64,000 nt of DNA from an uncultured Clostridia bacterium (GTDB taxonomy: Bacteria > Bacillota > Clostridia > Oscillospirales > Ruminococcaceae): NCBI GenBank assembly GCA_947589185.1, contig CANQCK010000001.1, positions 62,001 through 126,000 on the forward strand, in the 5' to 3' direction. The position numbers and the translations under genes are program-made. Below, in pieces: positions 7,896 through 18,248 of the stretch. A model generated the notes under the pieces. It did not search any database. It had not been told where the DNA came from and was given only the letters and a program-made list of their open reading frames with translations. Within the stretch, counting starts at the first letter, position 1; each line of letters begins with the position of its first letter.

Positions 7896-9332
7896 TTACC
7901 CTTCAAGCTTTTTGAGTATAATTTCTTTCATCATTCCCGGGTTAGCCTTGCCCTTTGACGCCTTCATACATTGACCTACTAAGTAGCCCAAAGCGTTAGT
8001 TTTGCCGCTCTTGTAATCGCTTACAGACTTCTCATTATTAGCGATAACTTCATCAGCAATGGCCTCTAGTGCTGATACATCTGAAACCTGAGCAAGCGAT
8101 TTTTCCTTGATTATCTCGTCTATATCCTTGTCATTATCAATAATAATCTCAAAAATAGTCTTTCCTGCACTGTTTGAAATCTTACCCTCGCTGATTAGCT
8201 TTATAATATATAAAAGCTTATCGGCGTTGAGCTTTGTATCTGAAATCTTTTTGCCTGTCTCGTTGCAATATTTTGCAACATCGCTTAAAATCCAGTTGGA
8301 TACGTTCTTAGCTAGCTTAGGATTATCCTTAACACATTCGTCGAAAAGACTGGATTTCTCTATATCCTCCGATATAAATGATGCGTCCTTTTGAGAAAGA
8401 CCGAATTTCTTAACATACCGAACCAGCTTTTTATTCGGCAATTCGGGGATCTCGCTTTTCAGCTTTTCAATTCTTTCTTTGTCAATTACAATCGTCAGTA
8501 AATCAGGCTCGGGAAAATATCTGTAATCCTGTGCGTCTTCTTTACTTCTCATAGACAGACTTTCGCCCTTTGTGTCGTCCCAACGGCGTGTTTCCTGAAT
8601 TACCTCTCCGCCTGCCTCAAGAATCTTGATTTGTCTGTTTACTTCAAAGTCTATTCCTCTTACTGCCGCTGAAAAGCTGTTTACGTTTTTCATTTCAGAA
8701 CGTGTTCCCAGAGGCTCTCCGGGCTTATGAACAGACACGTTTACATCACATCTTATTGAACCCTCCTGCATCTTGCAGTCGCTTATGTTTAAGTATTGAA
8801 GAATAGACTTTATAGTTTCCAGATAAGCGTGAGCCTCAGCTGAACTTCTCATATCAGGCTCTGAAACTATCTCAATAAGCGGAACTCCGCATCTGTTGAG
8901 GTCTACAAGCGAGCCGTCAAATTTGTCAGAGTGAAGAAGTTTTCCTGCGTCCTCCTCAATATGAATTCGGGTAACGCCGATTCTTCTTTCCTCGCCGTCT
9001 ACCAATATGTCAAGGTAGCCGTTTTCGCATAAAGGCACTTCTGCCTGAGAAATTTGATACGCTTTTGGCAAATCAGGATAGAAATAATTTTTTCTGTCCT
9101 GCTTGCAAACGTTATTTATCGTGCAGTTCAGTGCGTGTCCCATCTTTATTGCATAGTCAACAACTTTTTCGTTCAAGGTTGGCAGTGCTCCGGGCATACC
9201 CATACATATCGGGCAAACCTGAGTATTGACTTCTAAACCGAAAGCGTTTTTGCAGTCGCAATAAATTTTAGATTCGGTATTAAGCTCAGCGTGAACTTCT
9301 AATCCGATTACAACTTCATAACCTTTAACCAT
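7896..9332 (-). CDS. gatB: Aspartyl/glutamyl-tRNA amidotransferase subunit B
   Basis: VIGLEVHAELNTESKIYCDC, VCPICMGMPGALP. Confidence 0.97.
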   Translation of the reverse strand: MVKGYEVVIGLEVHAELNTESKIYCDCKNAFGLEVNTQVCPICMGMPGALPTLNEKVVDYAIKMGHALNCTINNVCKQDRKNYFYPDLPKAYQISQAEVPLCENGYLDILVDGEERRIGVTRIHIEEDAGKLLHSDKFDGSLVDLNRCGVPLIEIVSEPDMRSSAEAHAYLETIKSILQYLNISDCKMQEGSIRCDVNVSVHKPGEPLGTRSEMKNVNSFSAAVRGIDFEVNRQIKILEAGGEVIQETRRWDDTKGESLSMRSKEDAQDYRYFPEPDLLTIVIDKERIEKLKSEIPELPNKKLVRYVKKFGLSQKDASFISEDIEKSSLFDECVKDNPKLAKNVSNWILSDVAKYCNETGKKISDTKLNADKLLYIIKLISEGKISNSAGKTIFEIIIDNDKDIDEIIKEKSLAQVSDVSALEAIADEVIANNEKSVSDYKSGKTNALGYLVGQCMKASKGKANPGMMKEIILKKLEG

Positions 9333-9350
9333 TATACTTACCTCCAATCA

Positions 9351-10808
9351 TTAAAGCAATGGACTTTTAAATCCGCCGATTATGTTCTCATATGCATTTG
9401 CGGTATTTAAAAGCGTTTGCTCACAGAACTTGTTTCCTACAAGCTGTAATCCGATAGGAAGTCCTTTATCGTCATATCCGCAAGGTATGCTCATTGCAGG
9501 AAGACCAGCAATGTTGATAGTTACTGTACATATATCGGTAGCATACATTTTCAGCGGATTATCAATATTTTCACCTATTTTAAATGCTGTTGACGGAACA
9601 GTAGGCGTGCAGATAACGTCAACGTCTTTGAAAACCTCGTTAAACTCTACCGATACTCTTCTTTGAACTAACTTTGCCTTCTTATAATAAGCGTCAAAGA
9701 AACCTGAACTTAACACAAATGTACCGAGAAGAATTCTCCTCTTTACTTCATCTCCAAAGCCCTCAGAACGGGTTTTTTCATACATATCAATAAGACTGTC
9801 AAATTCCTTTGCTCTGTAGCCGTATTTAACTCCGTCGTATCTGGCAAGGTTAGATGACGCTTCTGCCGAAGAAATAATGTAATATGCCGACAGTGCATAA
9901 TTAGTAGACGGCAGACTTATCTCTTCTACAGTCGCACCGTTTTGATCTAAAACTTTGACAGCGTTATAAACAGCGTCCTTTACATTATTGTCAATACCGT
10001 CACCAAAGTATTCTTTTGGAATTCCTATTTTTAAGCCTTTTACATCTGATTTCAGGTTTGTTAAGAAGTCAGGAATTTCAACATTAGCTGATGTTGCGTC
10101 ATATCTGTCGTGACCTGAAATAACCGACTGGAGCATAGCAACATCCTTAACAGTGCGGCCTACGGGTCCTATCTGGTCAAGAGATGACGCAAATGCAACA
10201 AGTCCAAAACGTGATACCCTGCCGTAAGTAGGCTTTAATCCTACAACTCCGCAGTATGCGGCAGGCTGACGGATCGAACCTCCCGTATCAGAGCCAAGCG
10301 ATACAACAGCCTCGCCTGCTGCAACAGATGCAGCAGAGCCACCTGACGAACCGCCAGGTATTCTCTCAAAATCAAATGGATTTTTCGTCTTTTTAAAATA
10401 TGATGTTTCAGTTGAAGAACCCATAGCAAACTCGTCCATATTGAGTTTGCCTGTAATAATCATACCAGCGTTATTGATTTTCTCTGCAACTGTTGCGTTA
10501 AATGGCGGAACATAATTCTCAAGCATTTTAGATGAGCAGGTAGTTCTAAGTCCTTTTGTTGAAATATTGTCTTTAATGCCGATTGGTATTCCTGCAAGCG
10601 GAGAAAGATTTTCACCGTCTGCAATTTTTTTATCAACTTCTTCTGCTTTTTTTAACGCGTTTTCCTTATCTAATGTAACATAAGAGTCTACTTTCTCTTC
10701 GACAGAATCTATTCTGTCAAAGACTGATTTTGTGATTTCAACAGAGCTTGTCTGTTTGTTCTTTAGCATTTGAGAAAGTTCAAACGCACTTTTTTTATAC
10801 AATTCCAT
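9351..10808 (-). CDS. gatA: Aspartyl/glutamyl-tRNA amidotransferase subunit A
   Basis: Amidase signature GGSSGGSAASVAAGEAVVSLGSDTGGSIRQPAAYCGVVGLKPTYG. Confidence 0.97.
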   Translation of the reverse strand: MELYKKSAFELSQMLKNKQTSSVEITKSVFDRIDSVEEKVDSYVTLDKENALKKAEEVDKKIADGENLSPLAGIPIGIKDNISTKGLRTTCSSKMLENYVPPFNATVAEKINNAGMIITGKLNMDEFAMGSSTETSYFKKTKNPFDFERIPGGSSGGSAASVAAGEAVVSLGSDTGGSIRQPAAYCGVVGLKPTYGRVSRFGLVAFASSLDQIGPVGRTVKDVAMLQSVISGHDRYDATSANVEIPDFLTNLKSDVKGLKIGIPKEYFGDGIDNNVKDAVYNAVKVLDQNGATVEEISLPSTNYALSAYYIISSAEASSNLARYDGVKYGYRAKEFDSLIDMYEKTRSEGFGDEVKRRILLGTFVLSSGFFDAYYKKAKLVQRRVSVEFNEVFKDVDVICTPTVPSTAFKIGENIDNPLKMYATDICTVTINIAGLPAMSIPCGYDDKGLPIGLQLVGNKFCEQTLLNTANAYENIIGGFKSPLL

Positions 10809-10819
10809 ATATCTGCCTC

Positions 10820-11092
10820 CTATTCTACGGTCTTTGGAACTACAAGGCAGCCTGCTGTAACATGAGGTGCATTTTTTGTCAGTTCATCTCGTGAATATTT
10901 ATTTTCTCTTACTTTATCTTCCCTTAGTACCATTGAATTTTCAGGGTCAAGCAAAGGCTCGTCCTTTATGTCACTTGGGAGATTTTCAACCATTTCGACT
11001 ATTCCCTGCATATCATTTTTGAATTTTTCCAGTTCCTCGTCTTCAATACGAAGCCTTGCAAGCTTTGCAATGTGTTTAATATCAATATTCAT
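10820..11092 (-). CDS. gatC: Aspartyl/glutamyl-tRNA amidotransferase subunit C
   Basis: HIAKLARLRIEDEELEKFKNDMQGIVEMVENL; upstream of gatA. Confidence 0.95.
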   Translation of the reverse strand: MNIDIKHIAKLARLRIEDEELEKFKNDMQGIVEMVENLPSDIKDEPLLDPENSMVLREDKVRENKYSRDELTKNAPHVTAGCLVVPKTVE

Positions 11093-11126
11093 TTTAATCG
11101 TTACCCCTTAGGGGCTTACCTCCTTA

Positions 11127-13115
<1,989 letters not shown>

Positions 13116-13190
13116 CTAAAAAATATACAACTATAGTATACCACATTTTACATTAATAAAGCTAGTATTTTAACAATATTTCTTAATTTT

Positions 13191-13829
13191 TTAAGATATT
13201 GACGCATACCTTTCGGGAATTTCACCTACAATAACAGTTTCTGCAAGTAAAAATTCAGTTTCCACGCTTGATTTATAAGTTCCGGCCGCCGCAACGGCAA
13301 CTATGTCTGAACTTACTTCTATGTAAATTCTGTGAATAGTCTGATTTATTCCGGCACTGGAAAATGAACTTTTTATATTTGTTTTGACGCTTCCTTCTTT
13401 TTCAAAATGTACTGTAACGTCAGGTCCGACTCCGCTTAACAGGTTAATCCCAGAAATTGTACCTAACGCAATGCTGAACCCGTTTTTATCCTTATTCTCA
13501 AAGCCTTTGTTAATCTGTTCAGATATATCGGTTTTCAAGCTGTTGATTTTTGACGATGTACAGGATACAGAAGTAATTTCATTATCTGAGTTTCTGTTAA
13601 TCTCAACTAAATCGTCATATGTATAATCTAAATCTGATAAGGTGTTCTGTATGGCGTCATTGATCATTTCAGTTGCACTGTTCTTACACTTATATACCGC
13701 TATATCACGCAGCTTAGTTTTAAGTTCATGATTAAGTGCAAAAAATATTGTAATACCTATGCAGATAAGTATAATAAATACTGCATTCCGCTTTTTATTG
13801 GCTTTTTTCCTTCTGCGTTTAGCTCTCAT
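13191..13829 (-). CDS. yunB: Sporulation protein YunB
   Basis: N-terminal TM, SALGTISGINLLSGVGPDVTVHFE-type core and ...GEIPERYASI C-terminus. Confidence 0.82.
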   Translation of the reverse strand: MRAKRRRKKANKKRNAVFIILICIGITIFFALNHELKTKLRDIAVYKCKNSATEMINDAIQNTLSDLDYTYDDLVEINRNSDNEITSVSCTSSKINSLKTDISEQINKGFENKDKNGFSIALGTISGINLLSGVGPDVTVHFEKEGSVKTNIKSSFSSAGINQTIHRIYIEVSSDIVAVAAAGTYKSSVETEFLLAETVIVGEIPERYASIS

Positions 13830-13895
13830 TTTCTTACTCCTTTCACCTGTATCAAATAGTGATAACCTATTATATTCAATATCGTGAAAAGAGTG

Positions 13896-13924
13896 AAAAA
13901 GCTATCAGAAATTAATCTGATAGC
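13896..13924 (-). terminator. Rho-independent terminator of the transketolase operon
   Basis: Minus strand GCTATCAGA-TTAATT-TCTGATAGC-TTTTT. Confidence 0.8.
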
Positions 13925-13943
13925 CTTTAATTATTGCTATATT

Positions 13944-14888
13944 CTATTTTCCGAGAGCTTCTTTAGCCGTTTTAACAATGTTCTCTGACGACAAGCCGAA
14001 TTCTTTAAGCAGATCAACTGCCGGTCCAGAATGTCCAAATTCATCATTGACACCAATTTTTATTACCCTTGTAGGAAGACTTTCAGATACAACATCACAT
14101 ACTGCCGAACCTAGTCCTCCGATGACACTGTGCTCCTCAACAGTAAGAAGTAATCCTGTATCTTCTGCAGCTTTAAGAATAATTTCTTTATCAATAGGCT
14201 TAATTGTATGAATGTTAATAACTCTTGCGTTAATACCGTCTTTTTTAAGCTCCTCAGCGGCAGTGAGTGCCTCTGAGACCATAAGACCTGTTGCAATAAT
14301 TGCTATATCATCTCCGTCTGTAAGCTTAATTCCTTTACCGAGTTCAAACTTGTATGTTTCCTTATTGTTAAATACAGGTGCGGCAAGACGTCCAAATCTC
14401 ATATATACAGGTCCTTCGTGAAGAATTGCGGCTTCGACAGCGGCTTTTGCTTCAACATCATCAGCAGGATTTATAATTGTCATTCCAGGAATAGTTCTCA
14501 TAAGAGCAATATCCTCGTTGCACTGGTGAGTTGCTCCGTCCTCGCCCACCGAAATTCCTGCATGAGTTGCACCGATTTTTACATTCAGATGAGGATAGCC
14601 AATAGTATTTCTTACAATCTCATATGCTCTGCCGGCTGCAAACATTGCAAACGTCGATGCAAAAGGAATTTTTCCTGTTGCAGCCATTCCTGCGGCAACG
14701 CCCATCATATTTGCTTCTGCAATACCGCAGTCAAAAAACCTCTCAGGATATTTCTTTTTGAAAATTCCCGTCTTAGTTGCTGCAGCCAGATCAGCATCAA
14801 AAACGTATAAGTTTTCATATTTATCAGCCAGCTCCGCTAAAGCCTCTCCATAGCTTTCTCTGGTGGCCTTTTTAACTACTTCACTCAT
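13944..14888 (-). CDS. Transketolase C-terminal subunit
   Basis: RFFDCGIAEANMMGVAAGMA; split transketolase partner of the next gene. Confidence 0.93.
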   Translation of the reverse strand: MSEVVKKATRESYGEALAELADKYENLYVFDADLAAATKTGIFKKKYPERFFDCGIAEANMMGVAAGMAATGKIPFASTFAMFAAGRAYEIVRNTIGYPHLNVKIGATHAGISVGEDGATHQCNEDIALMRTIPGMTIINPADDVEAKAAVEAAILHEGPVYMRFGRLAAPVFNNKETYKFELGKGIKLTDGDDIAIIATGLMVSEALTAAEELKKDGINARVINIHTIKPIDKEIILKAAEDTGLLLTVEEHSVIGGLGSAVCDVVSESLPTRVIKIGVNDEFGHSGPAVDLLKEFGLSSENIVKTAKEALGK

Positions 14889-14891
14889 ATT

Positions 14892-15731
14892 TTAACCCTC
14901 CAATGCCTTTAAAGTATTATTCAACTCTTCCATAGCCTGATTATACTGCTCAGTATTAGGAGCTGAACCGTGCCATGAAACCTGATTTTCCATAAACGAT
15001 ACGCCCTTGCCCTTGACGCTTTTTTGAATAATTACAACAGGCTGTTTCGCGATTTTTTCAGCCTCGTCAAAAGCTGCTTCAAGCTTGTCGAAATCATGTG
15101 CGTCAGTTTCAATAACATGCCAGCCGAACGCTTCGAATTTCTCTTTAATTGGATATGGCGAGCATACATCTTCAATAGCACCGTCAATTTGCAGACCGTT
15201 GTTATCGACAATTGCAACAAGATTATCAAGCTCTTTGTGAGCGGCAAACATTGCCGCCTCCCAAACCTGACCTTCTTCAATTTCTCCGTCGCCGAGAATA
15301 GCATAAACCTTATATGGTGCATTTGAGATCTTTCCACTTAGAGCCATTCCGCAAGCAGCAGAAATTCCCTGCCCCAGTGAACCGGACGACATATCAACAC
15401 CAGGTATATGAATACAAGGATGACCCTGAAGCAATGCTCCTATGTGTCTTAATGATTTTAGTTCATCAAGTGCAAAAAAGCCCTTATTGGCAAGCGTTGA
15501 ATAAAGTGCAGGAGCCGTGTGTCCTTTAGAGAGAACAAGTCTGTCTCTGTCTTCCATATCAGGATTTTTTGGGTCAACATTCATCTTTGCAAAATATAGA
15601 TATGTCAATGTGTCTGCTATTGACAAAGATCCGCCCGGATGACCGGATTTTGCATTATAAACGCCTTCAATTATACCCATACGAATTTTGCAGGCTTGTA
15701 TTTCAAGCTGTTTCTTAATAGTAGCGTCCAT
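14892..15731 (-). CDS. Transketolase N-terminal (TPP-binding) subunit
   Basis: GHPGGSLSIADTLTYLYF, GDGEIEEGQVWEAAMFAAHKELDNLVAIVDNN. Confidence 0.94.
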   Translation of the reverse strand: MDATIKKQLEIQACKIRMGIIEGVYNAKSGHPGGSLSIADTLTYLYFAKMNVDPKNPDMEDRDRLVLSKGHTAPALYSTLANKGFFALDELKSLRHIGALLQGHPCIHIPGVDMSSGSLGQGISAACGMALSGKISNAPYKVYAILGDGEIEEGQVWEAAMFAAHKELDNLVAIVDNNGLQIDGAIEDVCSPYPIKEKFEAFGWHVIETDAHDFDKLEAAFDEAEKIAKQPVVIIQKSVKGKGVSFMENQVSWHGSAPNTEQYNQAMEELNNTLKALEG

Positions 15732-15748
15732 TTTATCAATCCTCCAGA

Positions 15749-16561
15749 TTAATTTACTTTTGAAAATATATAATCTATCACGGATGCGATAGCATTTTCA
15801 TCACAAGTTTCTGCCAGAACTAAATCGGCAACATTCTTTACAGCGTCAACAGCGTTAGCAGGGCAAGCACCTATATCAGCTTCAATAAGCATTTGTATAT
15901 CATTGTTGTAGTCGCCTACAGCGACAATTGTATAATCCTCAATATTGCACAGATTTCTCATAGCTTTAAGTGCAGAACCCTTTGAGTTTTCCTGAGGAAG
16001 TATTTCAAAGTAATTCATATCGCTTCTTACAAAATCAACACCTGAAAAATCTTGCTTGTTTACATACTCTTCAACTATATCAAGATTTTCCTTTGTATCG
16101 GCAAAGAGAACCTTATACCAGTTATTTTCCACATTTTCAATATCAGTATAATTAGGTGTGACCTTGCAGATTTTAATATGATTTTCCTCAGTTGGGTTTA
16201 TGCTTATCACATTGACCTTATCAGTTAAAATCTCACAACCCAATTTGGGAAATTTATTTAAAATATCAATAGTGATTTCTTTCGCAATAGGCGGTGTATA
16301 AATATCGTATATAGACTTTTGAGCGTCTATATCATAAATCATACCGCCGTTGAACATTATCATTGGAAAATTTACGTTAAAATATTCAAAGTATTGTGAA
16401 GTAGCTTGATAGGCACGTCCGGTTGCAACGGTAAACTTTCCTCCGGCATTCTGAAATTTTTTTATTGCGTCCAAATTTTCCTTTGAAGGAATTTTATTCG
16501 TCGGAAGAAAAGTTCCGTCCATATCGGTTATTAGCAATACCTTAGATATATCTTCAAACAT
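15749..16561 (-). CDS. Cof-type HAD-IIB family hydrolase
   Basis: LLITDMDGTFLPTNKIPSKENLDAI ... VAVGDYNNDIQML. Confidence 0.9.
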   Translation of the reverse strand: MFEDISKVLLITDMDGTFLPTNKIPSKENLDAIKKFQNAGGKFTVATGRAYQATSQYFEYFNVNFPMIMFNGGMIYDIDAQKSIYDIYTPPIAKEITIDILNKFPKLGCEILTDKVNVISINPTEENHIKICKVTPNYTDIENVENNWYKVLFADTKENLDIVEEYVNKQDFSGVDFVRSDMNYFEILPQENSKGSALKAMRNLCNIEDYTIVAVGDYNNDIQMLIEADIGACPANAVDAVKNVADLVLAETCDENAIASVIDYIFSKVN

Positions 16562-16565
16562 ATAT

Positions 16566-17471
16566 TTATCTTACCCTTTTTAGTATATTCACAAAATATT
16601 CAGGAAGCTCGCTGTCAAATTCCATATACTCACCTGTAGACGGGTGAATAAAACCTATTTTTTTAGCGTGCAGACATTGACCTTCTATTCCTTTAAAGGA
16701 TTTTCCGTAAACGTCGTCGCCTAAAATAGGATGACCGATATATGACATATGTACCCTTATCTGATGAGTTCTGCCTGTTTCCAAATTGAATTTAAGAAAT
16801 GAATATTTGTCAAAAGCTTCTAAAACCTCATAGTGAGTAATTGCATTCTTTGAGTTTTTATCAGTTACACACATTTTCTTTCTGTTTAATTTATGACGTC
16901 CGATAGGAGCGTTTACAGTACCGTTTTCATCGCTCATTCTCCCACAGACAATACCTACATATTCTCTTTTAAAGGAATGTTCCTTAATTTGCTTAGCTAA
17001 ATGTGTATGTGCCTTATCGGTTTTTGCAACAATCAAAAGACCGCTTGTATATTTATCTATTCTATGAACAATTCCCGGCCGTATTACCCCGTTGATACTT
17101 GAAAGACGTCCTTTACAATGGTATAAGAGAGCATTTACAAGAGTTCCGTCCGGATTACCCGCCGCAGGATGAACAACCATACCCTTAGGCTTATTTACAA
17201 CCAGAAGGTCATCATCTTCGTACACAATGTCAACAGGTATATTCTGCGGTGTAACATTAAGCTCTTTAGGCTCGGGAATGTTTATATCAATAACATCATT
17301 TGTTTGAAGCTTATAATTCTTGCTGACCGATTGAGAATTAATAAGAATATTTTTTTCCTTAAGCAGTTTTTGGATTGACGACCGTGACAGATCATCAATA
17401 TTATCTGAGAGCCATTTATCAATTCTTGCTCCGGCAGTTTCACTGGATACATAGAGTTTAAGACTTTTCAT
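16566..17471 (-). CDS. rluD: RluA/RluD family 23S rRNA pseudouridine synthase
   Basis: S4 domain, VNKPKGMVVHP, RPGIVHRIDKYTSGLLIVAK; start at MKSLKLYVS just after lspA. Confidence 0.93.
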   Translation of the reverse strand: MKSLKLYVSSETAGARIDKWLSDNIDDLSRSSIQKLLKEKNILINSQSVSKNYKLQTNDVIDINIPEPKELNVTPQNIPVDIVYEDDDLLVVNKPKGMVVHPAAGNPDGTLVNALLYHCKGRLSSINGVIRPGIVHRIDKYTSGLLIVAKTDKAHTHLAKQIKEHSFKREYVGIVCGRMSDENGTVNAPIGRHKLNRKKMCVTDKNSKNAITHYEVLEAFDKYSFLKFNLETGRTHQIRVHMSYIGHPILGDDVYGKSFKGIEGQCLHAKKIGFIHPSTGEYMEFDSELPEYFVNILKRVR

Positions 17472-17472
17472 A

Positions 17473-18087
17473 TTAGTTATCCTCTGATTCAATAATGCTG
17501 TCACTATTATTAGAACTGTCAGACAGCTCAGTGAGAATATCAAATTCGTCAGCATTACCTGCTTCATTCGGTGAATCGCCTAATGAGCCAATAACAACCG
17601 AGCGTTTTTTACGGTTTATGACCGATTCAACAATTAAATAAGCAACACAAAATCCAATTGCTCCTACAACAACACAAATATCAGCAAAATTGAATATAGG
17701 AAAATCCATAAAATCGGTACGAATATAGTCAATGACCTCTTTATACCTTATTCTATCAATGAGATTACTCAATCCACCGGCTATAACGAATGAAAGCATA
17801 ACGACTTCAAGTTTCAGCTTAAAGCGACCCGACGCAATAAGAAAAAGCACTATTACAATTGCAATAGCCGCAATAGCAGTAAGAAAAATCGTCTTACCTT
17901 CTAAAATACTCCAGGCAGCACCGTCATTTCTCACGTGAGTTATACTGAAGAGATTATGCCCGCTGACGCTAAAAGTATAAAAGGTTTCATTCAAATTGAT
18001 ATTTGAAACAACAAAATATTTGATACCCTGATCAATCAGAACAAGCATAATAATCAGAACAAGTGACAGAAAAATCAAATTTCTCAC
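17473..18087 (-). CDS. lspA: Lipoprotein signal peptidase
   Basis: FSITHVRNDGAAWSIL and GGLSNLIDRIRYKEVIDYI ... FPIFNFADICVVVG. Confidence 0.95.
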   Translation of the reverse strand: MRNLIFLSLVLIIMLVLIDQGIKYFVVSNINLNETFYTFSVSGHNLFSITHVRNDGAAWSILEGKTIFLTAIAAIAIVIVLFLIASGRFKLKLEVVMLSFVIAGGLSNLIDRIRYKEVIDYIRTDFMDFPIFNFADICVVVGAIGFCVAYLIVESVINRKKRSVVIGSLGDSPNEAGNADEFDILTELSDSSNNSDSIIESEDN

Positions 18088-18207
18088 CTTTCCTCAGACA
18101 AATTTAGATGATTATAGCTTCATAACTGTCTTAAAACTGTTATATTAAGGTACTAATGGTAATTACTATATAATAATAGAAAATTTAACAACAAATTATA
18201 GACAAAA

Positions 18208-18239
18208 CATAAGTTGTCAAAATAATCTGACAACTTATG
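18208..18239 (-). terminator. Strong hairpin downstream of ileS (12-bp stem)
   Basis: CATAAGTTGTCA-8 nt-TGACAACTTATG; on the minus strand followed by TTTTGTC. Confidence 0.7.
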
Positions 18240-18248
18240 CAATAATTA

